Below are positions 33,397 to 44,172 of a stretch of 64,000 nt of DNA, in pieces. The DNA lies in the NCBI GenBank assembly GCA_023052935.1, contig CM041294.1, forward strand, positions 37,533,236 through 37,597,235. The letters are read 5' to 3'. Source of the stretch: Piezodorus guildinii. Taxonomy: Eukaryota; Arthropoda; Insecta; Hemiptera; Pentatomidae. Numbering within the stretch: position 1 is the stretch's first letter; the number at the start of each line of letters is the position of its first letter. The notes below the pieces were generated by a model, which was given only the letters and a program-made list of their open reading frames with translations, did no database searches and was not told where the DNA came from. The translations under genes and the position numbers were made by a program.

Positions 33397-34322
33397 AATC
33401 TGGTGGAGCCAACACACGAATTTCACTTACCTCTGTTGTTAAAATCAATTTAATAACTGATAAATAGAGTACTTAAAGGTTTAAAGAAATATATTTAGTT
33501 TCGTTAAAAACACATGTTTTGGCTTAAATAATATAGCAATGTAATTTTTTATCTACAACTATCAGTTAGCTGTATCCGCTTTTCATCACTCTCCATTACA
33601 TTTGACAGCTTTGTATGTAAAATAATCTTTTTCCTAAAATCTTTAGCTTCCCAACAGTATATTATGTACCTATATTACTATGTTATCTTCAAAAAACCAA
33701 AAATTACATTAAAAAATATTTTCGCTTATTTCTCCTTTAGTTCATTATCAAATTCGTTCAACTTGTACATTTGGCCGTTTTTTATCAATGCTTAGATGAT
33801 CAAATGGTATTTTTTTTTTCTATACTATAAAATTAAAGATACTTAAGAGGAAGATACTTCAAATCTACTAAATTGAAGGTACTTCAGAGAAGACAATTTA
33901 AAATATCGTCATTTAAGCTCTGTCAGATTATTTCAACCAGAATAAAACCTACATGATATTAACGACCATTAAATTTTACATCGACATACAAAGTTAAATC
34001 AAAATCGTTAGAGGCGTTTTTGACAAAATAGTAAAAAAGGCGTAAAATGCATGGTTTAAGGTGGCTCTTCTGGTTAGCCGATTTAGATAAAAAAGTTGCT
34101 GTAACATCAAGGGCTTATAAATAGACAAATATGAAATTTCAGTTCCGTACGACTTTTCGTTTTCGTGCTGGACATACCACACACGTAAATTTTTGTGCGA
34201 CTTGGTTATTTGGACCCGGGGAAACCTAAAACCTGTATTTCCGTTGAAAATTGGAATTCGAACATATTCACGACCGCAATCTTTCCCTTACTATATATTT
34301 CATATATAGGAGAGGGAAATTA
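33397..34322 (-). repeat. Family A dispersed repeat, copy 8
   Basis: Near-complete minus-strand copy from the 3' tail (AAAAATCTGGTGGAGCC, AATTTCACTTACCTCTGTTG) to a degenerate 5' end (ATATATAGGAGAGGGAAATT). It is followed at once by copy 9 in the same orientation. Confidence 0.9.
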
Positions 34323-34324
34323 AA

Positions 34325-34905
34325 AATCTGGTGCGGGCAGCGCACGACTTTCACTTAACTCCGTTTTTAAAATCGATTAAAGAATTTTCAAGTACAGTAA
34401 GCGACAAAAATGAGCGAAACCATTAAAGATTTAATTAAATGGAATTTCTATTGAAACATGTGTTTTATTAAAAAATCTATTATATTATTATCTAAAATAA
34501 TCAGTTAGTTTTATCGGCTTTTCATGACTCTCTATTGACGTTTAAAAGCTTGTGTATGAAATAATAGTTTTTCTAAAATCTTTAGCTTTCCAACGGTATA
34601 TCATGCATGTATATTACTGCTCTTAATTTCAAAAACGAAAAATTGCGTTAAGAAATTTTTTTTCTGTTTCCTCCTTTATCTGGATATCGAATTCGTTCAA
34701 CTTACATATTTATCTGTTTTTCATTTCACAAGATAATATAGTTATTTTTATAGAATATACAAAATTAAATATACTTTAGAGGAAGCCAATTTAAAATATC
34801 GGCATTTAAGCCCTGTCAGACTATTTTAATCAGAATGGAACCTACATGATATTAAAGCCCATTAAATTTTACACCGATATGGCGAGTTTAATCAAAATCG
34901 TCGGA
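34325..34905 (-). repeat. Family A copy 9, head-to-tail with copy 8
   Basis: Starts with the family 3' tail AAAAATCTGGTGCGGGCAG directly after the 5' end of copy 8, giving a true head-to-tail junction. It breaks off near 34905, losing its 5' quarter. Confidence 0.85.
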
Positions 34906-34987
34906 AGAGTGCCACTTGAAAAAAAAAATTCTTTTCTTTTGCTTGGAGACTTCAGATTTCATTATTTATTTTTATCTTTTCTTTTTT

Positions 34988-35111
34988 ACTTTCACTTACT
35001 ATATATAGTAAGGAAAGTATTGCGATCGTGAAAATTTTCGAATTCCAGTTTTCAACGGAAATACACGTTTTAGAGTCCCCTGAGTCCAAATAATACAAGT
35101 CCCGCAAAAAG

Positions 35112-35143
<32 letters not shown>

Positions 35144-35905
35144 TGTGTGTGTGGTAACTCCCGGGCGGAAACGGTAAGTCCTATGAAACTGAAATTTCAT
35201 ATTTAAGACAACTATACGCCCGAGACGTGACAAAACTTTTTTCATCAAAATGAGCTTACCAGAAGAGGCACTTTATACCATGCATTTTGCACCTTTTTTC
35301 GATTTTCTCAAAAACGGTTCCGACGATTTTGATTAAACTCGCTATATCGATGTAAAATTAAATGGGCTTTAATATCATGTAGGTTTTATTTGGATAAAAA
35401 TGGTCTGACAGGGCTTAAATGCCGATATTTTAAATTTTCTTCCTCTAAAGTACCTTTAATTTTTTAGATTCAATAATAATAACTAGATTATCTTGTTAGC
35501 GCTGATGAAAAACAGGTAAATATATAAATTGAATAAATTCGATACCCAACTAAAGGAGAAAACAGAAAAAATATATTTTAATGCAATTTTTCGTTTTTAA
35601 ACATAAGAGCAGTAATATACATGAATGATATACCGTTGGAAGCTAAAGATTTTAGAAAAAATATCATCTCATACACAAGCTTTTAGAAGTTAATGGAGAG
35701 TGATGAAAAGAAGATAAATCTAACTGATTATTTAAGATAATAATATAATAGATTTTTTAATAAAACACATGTTTCTATATAAATTCAATTTGATTAATTC
35801 CTTAATAATCTCACGTATTTTTATCTCTAACTCTATTTGAAAATTCTTTCATTGATTTTAAAAATGGAGGTAAGTGAAAGTCGTGTGTTGCCCGCACCAG
35901 ATTTT
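34988..35905 (+). repeat. Family A dispersed repeat, copy 10 (reference-quality)
   Basis: The cleanest full copy. ACTTTCACTTACTATATATA sits at the 5' end and GGAGGTAAGTGAAAGTCGTG plus CCCGCACCAGATTTTTTT at the 3' end. It carries a (GT)n run at about 35116-35143. The frame 34952-35248 on the minus strand is a by-product of the repeat. Confidence 0.93.
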
Positions 35906-36269
35906 TTTTATATCGATTAATACTTATCGATGTACTTTAATATTATGTATGATTAAATGATCAAAAAATTGAGAATATCCTACGTTTTTTTTCGTACATT
36001 ACAAACTACTATTATTAAGTAAATAAATGCCTGACTTTATATTCAATCTATAACCTAAGAAACAATGGCATAACCTAAATAGGCAAATTTCAAATACTCG
36101 TCAAATATTAACATTCACTCTTACCTATACTGGCGCTTTTCATCTGAATGACATTGTATTTAATGAAAACCTGTACCTAATGAACGCATGAAGGTTCTTG
36201 GTTCAGTACTCTAACAGATTCCTAATCTTTGTGAAAGGAGGAAAGTAGATCTCAATTAGAAATTATAAG
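35906..36269. other. A+T-rich unassigned region
   Basis: No supportable feature is visible. Confidence 0.45.
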
Positions 36270-36461
36270 TTCAGCCACCAGGTTTTCTCCCGATTTTTTT
36301 TATTTTTATTTAGAACCTGGAAGAACCCAAGGGGGTCTCCCTTTGCTAGGGTCGCTCCTTGACTGAAATAACTTAATAAATAATTATTCGACCAGCCATA
36401 TTCGAACCAGGAACAAGAACAGTAGCTCAAGGCTCTATCCACCGGACCACACCACTCCTTA
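36270..36461 (-). repeat. S1 SINE (tRNA-derived), copy d
   Basis: The most complete S1 copy. On the minus strand the head has GTGGTCCGGTGGATAGAGCC (A box) and CTGGTTCGAATATGG (B box). The body has AAGGAGCGACCCTAGC, and the 3' part is TCGGGAGAAAACCTGGTGGC. I use it as the reference for the family. Confidence 0.8.
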
Positions 36462-37614
36462 ATTAAAGATAAAATAATGTTATGTGATCAACAATTATTT
36501 CTTTTTCAAACTATTTAACATTCTAAATTTTATTCAACGATATGTAAATGACACTAATCGAGTATAAAAGGAATATTTCCCTTATAATATATTAGGAATA
36601 TAATGACGAATCTGAGAATTGCCTGGAGTGTTGCAGGTACAGTCCTGGTCAAGTGTTCCAGGAATCATCTTGACCAGGAAACCAGGAGATACGGCTGAAG
36701 AAGGACTACGTGATTTTCGGCTCGTCGTCACTAGCACAGTCATCAAATATGTTACGCAACCTTGTCACAAGCGTCACTTTTATTACTGTACCGTCAATTT
36801 TCAATTCATAATTACTATTTATTGCCTTATTATTTCCTTGTAATAAAAGATAGTTGAGTTTTTTTTTTTTTTTACCATATCTGACATAACTTCTAAAGAC
36901 ATCCAGCCTTCAATGGCGATGAAGGCATTGACATACGTTTTATAAATTGATTTAATTTTATATTAAGTAAATACAACCAATTGAAAAAAAAGAAGAAAGA
37001 ATGATATATTATTTCAGAATAATTATCTAATGATATCACAACGTATATAGCTGTGCAGGCAATGAACATACATATATATTATTTTTAGATAGCCGAACCT
37101 ACTCTACGCTGCAATTCAAAATGAAGGAAAATCGGCAAAGACGGCTGTTAAGTTTTTAAGTGTATATTTTCCCTATTGCTTAGACTAAAATGATCCTTTT
37201 TGTTTTAGTCGAGAATTTTTTTATTCATGAAATCGTGAAGTGGAAAGACGTTTTTTCCTCCTCGTTATTTGGGTCGACGTTTCTTGAAACGTAAGACCTC
37301 AAATTTTGGTGGGAAGGGAATATCGTTATTTTTTTTCTCGGTCATTAAATTGGTTCACTATTGAAAATAATAAACCAAAACAACATTATAATCGTTAAAC
37401 AGATTTTATATTTTAAAATAAAGTAATTTCGTTCAATCATTATTTTTTCTGAACCGACTGGTTGACGTCCGAAAGGTAGGCTGAAGCGTCAATGAGAGGA
37501 TTGTGTTAAGGCTGATGTCGGGGGCTTGGGCTTTAACGTTGATCATTGGGCCAGTCTGTGTTGGCAGTATTTGGTGGTATCGCCATCTAACCTTCGGGTT
37601 CGGTAGGCCTATTA
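36462..37614. other. Unassigned region with a perfect hairpin and a G+C-rich block
   Basis: A 10-bp perfect inverted repeat, CCTGGTCAAG (36644-36653) and CTTGACCAGG (36669-36678), sits in a G+C-richer stretch with a 74-codon frame (36619-36843) of unknown meaning. The block 37440-37610 is G+C-rich and lies just beyond the 3' tail of the next LINE fragment. I cannot assign it. Confidence 0.4.
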
Positions 37615-38460
37615 CTCGTATTATTATCATTATTTTATTTCCCAAAGGGGGAAACCTAATAAATGTAACGTATTTTGGTTTTGTTTTTAAACATGAGAGA
37701 CCTTTTCTTGAAAGGTCTTTGTGTGCCCTTCGTCATTTTGGTTCCTGCGATTCCGTTGACTCGACAATTTATTAAAGGTTCCAATTTTAAGTGTTAAATT
37801 GATGAAAATGATTAAAATATGCTCTAGTAAAATATAGTTGACCTGGGTATCTATTGTTTTTACCGATCAGTTATTATACTATAATCCTTCTCAGCTTTAT
37901 TATTTTGTTTGTTTATGCTTAAAGGCGTAAAACTTCGAAGTCATAAACGCCTAAAAATTCACTCAAAGGGAAAGAGGAGTTCTATTTCAACTTAAATAAA
38001 ATAACAAGATGAAAAGTACTAATAATAATAATGACTAATATGAATGAAAATCGAATAATGTTATAAAGATACAAAGTTTAATTTGACAAAGGAAATAAGG
38101 AATAAAATCACACATAAATTTTATAGTTGAGATAGGAGATGGTGTGCTTTTAAAAAATTGATAACCATTGCTATTGAAGCTTCGTTGTCTTTCAAAATAC
38201 TGCTCAAGTTAGGAGTCATACCCATTCCGATGATAATGTCTTTATAATGAGTACAATCCTCAAAGATGTGCTTTATGGTAAGGGTGGAGCTGCAGTAGGT
38301 GCATTTTGGCGGTGGCTGTTTTTTTATGAGGTATGAATGGGTTAGTGCAGAGTGACCAATTCTTATACGAGCCAAGGCAACCTCCTCCCTACGGCTACTC
38401 CGGCAGGATGTGGACCACGGCTTTACTGCTTTATTATTTTTATTTTCCTTCAGTGTGTTA
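37615..38460 (-). pseudogene. I/R1-type LINE fragment: ORF2 C-terminus and 3' UTR
   Basis: The frame at 38121-38420 (minus) reads WSTSCRSSRREEVALARIRI, GHSALTHSYLIKKQPPPKC and a Cys/His finger C-X2-C-X7-H-X4-C (CTYCSSTLTIKHIFEDC). This region lies after the RNase H domain in I-like and related LINEs. An in-frame stop lies just upstream, so little coding remains. The 3' UTR runs to a tail of AAT/ATA units at about 37615-37640. It contains a hairpin AGACCTTT/AAAGGTCT (37698-37718) and a smaller TTTCCC-AAA-GGG foldback at 37638-37653 next to the tail, either of which might be recognised by the polymerase (inference). Confidence 0.75.
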
Positions 38461-38465
38461 AATTG

Positions 38466-39360
38466 TTAAAGAATGATTTTTCTGCTTGATGAGAACGTTT
38501 CGCTTGGTGATGTGAGATAAGCTGACACAAAATGTATGTGATTTTTCTTTCCTGATTATAGCTAAATCAGTAAAATGTTGATTGGGTTGTCATTTACACG
38601 TATTTGGAAGACGTTTTCGACGCCGTTAATTAGTATTCCATAGCCTTAAAAAATGAACCGTGTTTCCTCCCTAAGAAAAACATTATTACAAACTTCTCTA
38701 CTCTTCAAGAACTAAGTAATTGACTTTGCGTTTAAGTAAAAAGTAATTCGAATAAACAAATAAATTAAAAAAAAAAAATCTAAAACATAAAAATTAGGTG
38801 GTATAGTCCAGTTTTCTCGTCCTTTGTCACATCTTCTGATTTCCAATTACCTGTTATTTCTGTTACTGGCGTTGTCCTCCAACTGCTTTGGCGGATCTAC
38901 TTAGATTTCGAAATAAAATATTGCTTAGACATAATTCCAAATAACATCCCGACAAATATAAAATCTCCGTGCAAGCCAAAGAACCTACCTACTTTGCCAA
39001 GTATTACTTAAGTTGTCCTAGGTCAGAGTAAATATGTCTCATGATGTTATGCACATTCTGATGGAATCATTCAATTTAGAAGTTATCAAATAGACCCGGG
39101 TTTATAAATTGAAATGCAATCTTTATGTCCAGATGTGGATATATATTTTACATCCTTGAATATTATAACTCATATCCTCTTTTATTATTAAATAAACTCT
39201 GAAATTGTCACGAAGTGTAGATAATCATTGATCCAGGCACCATTACCTATATTAGTAAAAACCAAAGCTATAACTAATGTTAGTAAAATCCATGCAACTT
39301 CGATAAGTTAGCAGATGATTGGAAAGTTATCGTTGTTGAACTATTCGTAACAGAACGGTA
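38466..39360. other. A+T-rich unassigned region
   Basis: No frame or repeat that I can support. It lies beyond the 3' end of the Pro-rich gene. Confidence 0.45.
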
Positions 39361-39369
39361 GACATTTTC

Positions 39370-39375
39370 TTTATT
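39370..39375 (-). terminator. Poly(A) signal of the Pro-rich gene
   Basis: AATAAA on the minus strand, about 93 bases past the stop codon at 39468, a normal spacing for a short 3' UTR. Confidence 0.6.
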
Positions 39376-39467
39376 AATAACAATATTTTAAATAAGTACA
39401 TATTATACAAATTGTATTAAAATAAGACTATATCACCGATTCCCAACGTACGGGAATCACCGCGAAA

Positions 39468-40158
39468 TTACTCTTCTTCTTCTTCCTCTTCATCATCTTC
39501 TTCTTCGATCGCATCTTCATCCTCTTCGATTCCAGATATAATGTCCTCCTCAGTGTAGGGAGATGGCGACCTGTTCATCTGAGCGGGGGTAGGTATAACG
39601 GGTTTCCTTGGAGGTTCGACGCCTGCTCGCCAAGCTGGGATTTCAGGTCCTTCCACGACATTTGGTTCGAACTGGGGAGACCTCGGCTTCCTCCAAGGAG
39701 CAGAGTCGGGAGTCTGAGGGGTGGTTACTTTGGACGGTTCAGGTTGTGGCTTAGGCTGTTCCGGCCGCAGCGAAGGTTCTGCCGGTTTGGGAGACTGTCC
39801 CGGAAAATCGGAAGGTCTAGATGGGAGGACGGCCGGCTTGGGAGGTTCGGGCTTGGTAGGAGTCGATGGTTTGGGAGATACGGGTCTCGTTGGTTGCGGA
39901 GGTTCCGGCCTCAGTGGCTCAGGTCGCGTAGGAGTTACTGGTTTTGGGGGTTCTACTGGCTTAGCAGGTTCTGCGGGTTTTGGAGGTTCCGCTGGTTTTG
40001 GAGGCTGTACAGGTTTAGGGGGTTCGGTAGGCTTGGGAGGTTCTATTTTCGGTTTGGGGGGCTCAGGTTTCACAGGTTCTGGTTTTGCTGGTTCAATACT
40101 ACCACCTGGCGCATCCGCAGATTCGCTCCTTTTGAACAGCTTTAGGATTAACGGCTTC
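39468..40158 (-). CDS. Terminal exon of a Pro-rich protein with acidic tail (partial)
   Basis: A minus-strand 3' terminal exon. A T-rich tract and acceptor TTTTTAAG end at 40159, so the exon adds one base to a split codon and then encodes 229 residues. Residues about 25-150 are Pro/Lys/Glu repeats of the PPKPxEP type (PPKPAEPPKPAEPAKP), changing to RPEP/PKPS variants. Then comes a less repetitive stretch with PAWRAGVEPPRKPVIP, and the end is almost pure Asp/Glu (EEDDEEEEEEE). The whole is predicted to be disordered. I do not recognise the protein. Similar Pro-Lys repeats occur in secreted, cuticular and scaffold proteins. Upstream exons are not identified. The two plus-strand frames over the same DNA are shadows of the repeat. 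Confidence 0.7.
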
Positions 40159-40299
40159 CTTAAAAACAAAAATATTAAAAATAAATAAATAAAACTAAAT
40201 GATATTTAAAAATAATATAAATAAAAATAAAGGATAAAATAAAGTAAAAACTAAAAATAAAATAAAAGTAACTAAAATAATACTAAGGTAAAAATAAAA

Positions 40300-40304
<5 letters not shown>

Positions 40305-40355
<51 letters not shown>
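40305..40355. repeat. Poly-A run (51 bases)
   Basis: An uninterrupted A homopolymer on the plus strand (poly-T in the intron of the minus-strand Pro-rich gene). Its true length is likely unreliable in any assembly. Confidence 0.9.
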
Positions 40356-40357
<2 letters not shown>

Positions 40358-42451
40358 GATGCCAATAACTAATTTAAAGTCCAAGAACCGAAATAGTTTT
40401 GTTTTTTTCCCCACTAGATATTCCATCGACATTTGACCATTCGACTTCCTTTTTTATTTTTTCCCTAGTTTCTTCTGTATTATCTGTTGGGTTTTTAAGA
40501 TGTTGAAGTACCTAATGATTCTTTGATTATTATTATTCAATAATAATGGAATAAAGTAACGAAAAATCAAAGGTAACACAGCTAGCAATAAAATATAAAG
40601 AAAATTTTAAAAATAAATCTGCTGTCAATACAAATTCAAATCCGAAGACAAACAATGGTGTGTTGTTTTTCCTGGAATTCTTCCGACGTCTGACGATTTG
40701 GCATTTTAAAAATATTTTTCGGGATTCCTCCTGCAATATCTAGTGGTCAGAGAACCTACCTACTCCCGAATTGACTGTTTAAGAAGCAGCGTACATTATA
40801 TTGGTTGTTTATGGAGATCATTTTTTTAAAAAATGGTAACAAGTTTTTTGTTAGTATAGAGATCCTACTTGATCCAGAATTAACTGTTTAAGAAGCAACA
40901 TATATTATATCCGTTGTTCAGGAAATGAAGGTTTTGTGTCGCAAGAAATAGGAGAGAAGTTGATTTTTTGTCAATAATTGAGGCGTTGATTTCCAAAAGG
41001 TACTATATCCATTCTAGGACATTTTACAGAAAGCGCGAAAATCTCTCATTACTATATTATTAAACTAGCTAATTTGGGTCTTTTTGCCTAAAAATTTAGA
41101 ATTATTTTTTTAATATAATAACAACATCATATTAAAGTTATGAAATGAATTTTTTTAGAATGATTTGAACGAAAATAAATGTGTAATTAGTACTTTTAGA
41201 AAATGACCGCATTTCTAAATCGCGTTTTTTCAAGGACTTGAGAATTCATTAGATAATATCAAATGGAATATTTAGATAAAACTAAATGATGAGAATACAA
41301 ATGTGTAAAAATATCAATTTTATTTAAAAATGTCCTTTAGTACCTTTTGGAAATCAACGTCTCAATTCTCCCTAGTACTCACCTCGCTAGCCCCCATTGA
41401 ACATCAGTTTCAGAAGACTTTTGAGGCTCGTGATAGCTTTTCGACTTTTTTATTAAAATTCTTTCGCATTCTTGATTTAAGTCGAAAGCCAACACATACT
41501 GGTATTAAAATACAGTTTTAGTTCTATACTTGGTTGGTTAACGGTGTGTTTGGCAAGCTTTCCGCCAATAAATAAGCTTGAAATAAATGGCTTTAAATAA
41601 AAGAAGGTTCTCTATGTCTCAATAGAAACATAAAGTGAAAATTAAGTATAATAAGTAACTAAATAAATAATTAACTATATACTATTATCGTAACACAGTA
41701 GGTTATTTTCAGATTTTGAAATCAGTTTATGTTATATGCTCAAGATTGCCATTTATTTTCAAGATATTTCAAAGTGAATGTGTAAATATTAACCAAATGA
41801 TAAAGTAAATTTTAATAACTTTACAATCAGATATGGATTAACAACTTTCCAAGAGGAGCCTCCTCAATTATAAGTATAAAATATTATTATAACACCGTCT
41901 AGTGCTGATAATAATATTATCAAGCAGGAATTCACAACGTACTCGCTTTGAAAACTACTCTTTCCTTATAAGGTTTGCCAATAGTATTTGTTTTTTCTTT
42001 TCCCTTTGATAAGATTTGAAACATTAGGCAAAACATGATCATTTTATTCTTTCTTTTTTTCAGAAAGCCAATTTGTTTGCTAATTAGTATACTATTTAAA
42101 AAAACATAAATAAATTGACAAATCAGAATATAATAGATGCTAATATTAAAATCAGGAAAACTACCGATAATTATAAGTAATCACTTCTAATTGTTATACA
42201 ACAGCTATTGTAAATACGGTCGTAAATAATAAATAAATAAATTTTTAAAAAAATATGGAAATGGATACCAATATGTAATGAATGACGGACAAACGAACTA
42301 TTATACTATTATTTTTCAATGTCTTATATTATTTATAACGGATGAATGATCATATATCTTTAAAATAACTGCGGTTAGGTGAATTATAAAAAATTGAATA
42401 AAGAAAGAATTAATCTACTAGCAATATTTATTTGTTATTACATTTTTTTTA
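40356..42451. other. A+T-rich region with diverged local duplications
   Basis: Two blocks, about 40360-40470 and 40605-40715, align on the minus strand (for example ATGGTCAAATGTCGATGG against ATGCCAAATCGTCAGACG). A second pair lies at about 40745-40820 and 40860-40930 (both with ACTGTTTAAGAAGCA). The first block also has an open minus-strand frame of about 45 codons after an AG, but its phase does not fit the Pro-rich exon downstream. The rest is A+T-rich with nothing assignable. Confidence 0.4.
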
Positions 42452-42735
42452 AATTTATTTAACGTCCCTTTATGCTGATGTGGCTCATCGGACGATGCTA
42501 CAGTGGGAGTCCTAAACTTTGCCTATCCTGGTTTTATTAGGATAGGGATCTTTAACGAGTACCTGACATCGCACAGGCTCGGGACCACCTTTTAACGTCT
42601 CCTCCGAAGGACGGCATAACTAAGGATTTTTTACACCCATTAAAAAATCCTAGTGCTAACTGTGGGTTTGAACGCGGGACCTTTGGCCTAGGAGGCTGTT
42701 ATGCTAACCACCCTGCTACAGGTAACACCTTTGTA
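42452..42735 (-). repeat. S2 SINE (second tRNA-derived family)
   Basis: On the minus strand the head has GGGTGGTTAGCATAACAG (A box) and GCGTTCAAACCC (B box). The body then has GTTAAAAGGTGGTCCCGAGC, ATGTCAGGTACTCGTTAAAG and ends GGGACGTTAAAT. It is clearly different from S1. Only one copy is in the window. Confidence 0.7.
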
Positions 42736-42858
42736 ATTACATATGTATATTTAGACATTGATACGTATATACATAGGTTGTTTTTTTTTCATTCAAACTC
42801 ATACAGCTCCGGAACAGTAGATCCTTGCAACAAATGTCATATGATAAAAAATATGCAT

Positions 42859-43560
42859 TAGAGAATTAAAATAAATTACTACAAATCCCACCAAATTACC
42901 TTTACCCTTCGTCGTAAACTTATGACATCCTGCCCTACATGATCCAATAACATTCCGCTAGTTCCTGTTGAAGAGATCCGATATCTAGGACTCCACCTCG
43001 ACAAACGCATTACTTGGAACCCTGGTACAAGACTGAAATAACAAGAAACTGTTCGACTTTCGGCAACTCCAACACTTACTTGACAAACGTTCTAATCTTC
43101 CACTTATTACAAAAGACTCATCTACATGACTATTATACGACCTATATGGACTTACGGAGTAGAGCTTTGGGGATCTACTAAACCATCAAATTCTTCCCGT
43201 ATCCTATCCGTACAATCCAAAATGCTTCGTAAAACCATCGATGTACGAATAAATTGATCCATAAAGACCTTAATGTTCCGTATGTTACTGATTTGGACCG
43301 AAAAAGATATCAGTCCTTCCATGACAAACCCCATTCTCATTCTAATCCTCTAGTTTCAATCCCTCCCCCACCCTTCAATTCCCGATAATCCTCCGAGGCG
43401 TCTGAAAAAAAGATGGCCTCAAGACCTTCTAGTTTAGAATATTTTTATAGGGCTGCCGATTGGTTGCTCTCTACATGTCTTGTTCATGACTCTTTGCTTT
43501 TAGTCTATTTATTAGATGTGTTGTACAATACAGTTGAAAATATCGATAAATAATTTAAAA
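42859..43560 (+). pseudogene. Jockey LINE relic (RT C-terminus and 3' UTR)
   Basis: A plus-strand decayed fragment: ITFTLRRK-like start, VEEIRYLGLHLDKRITWNP with the frame intact there, then stops and frameshifts. It ends PPRRLKK-(K)WPQDLLV-stop near 43432, followed by a 3' UTR and a poly-A tail at about 43558. It is the same subfamily as the relic split at 22342/26916. The 62-codon minus frame 43152-43340 is a shadow. Confidence 0.85.
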
Positions 43561-43731
43561 AAAAAAAAATACGAATCAGAGAAATTTCGGCGAATTTTCT
43601 ATCCAAGTTACACAAAACAGAGTTAGAGTGTGTCGAAAAAGACCCAACAAGGAAAAAAGTAAGCAATACGTGACTTTTTTTTTATTAACACAAATATAGC
43701 TTCTGAACGTTATATCCTTGCGACAAATGTT

Positions 43732-43794
<63 letters not shown>

Positions 43795-44172
43795 GTACTA
43801 TATTAAATTTCTAATCAGGAACTGTCGTCAAAATATACGTTTTTTTACGTGGATAAAAACAACACTACACAAATAAAATTTTAAAAATGTCCAAAAAAAA
43901 AGATATCTTACAAACTGTACTGCTGTAAATTTTATAATTGAATACTTGATTTCGTTCGATATTCCTTTTAGCCTGACAAGCCCATTACCTCTTAAAATAG
44001 CACTTGACAGATAACATTGGATTATTTACAGTACTTAAGTAGAAGCGCTTATTTATTAACGTGCACAGCACGATATCCTGCCTTAGTGTCAAACAGAAAT
44101 CGATACTTGGCCATCCGCTACTACCATCCACCATGTTAGAATATATCACCGGTTCAAAACAGTAACCGGTTA
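43561..44172. other. Unassigned region with a (TA)n microsatellite
   Basis: A (TA)n run occupies about 43738-43792. The segment 43690-43737 (GCTTCTGAACG, ATCCTTGCGACAAATGT) is paralogous to 42800-42840 (GCTCCGGAACAG, ATCCTTGCAACAAATGT), so a further short dispersed repeat flanks the jockey relic on both sides. Confidence 0.5.

Noticed and set aside
37433..37775. Overlapping 70- and 90-codon frames on both strands
   Set aside because: They lie in a G+C-rich block next to a LINE 3' tail, have no domain and overlap each other. Probably chance.
39721..40188. Plus-strand Gly-rich (155 codons) and Arg/Phe-rich (133 codons) frames
   Set aside because: They are complements of the Pro-Lys-Glu repeats on the minus strand, where the acceptor, the acidic C-terminus and AATAAA support the real frame.
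43739..43791. Possible CRISPR-like or telomeric repeat
   Set aside because: It is a plain TA dinucleotide run. Neither CRISPR spacers nor TTAGG-type telomere repeats occur in the window.
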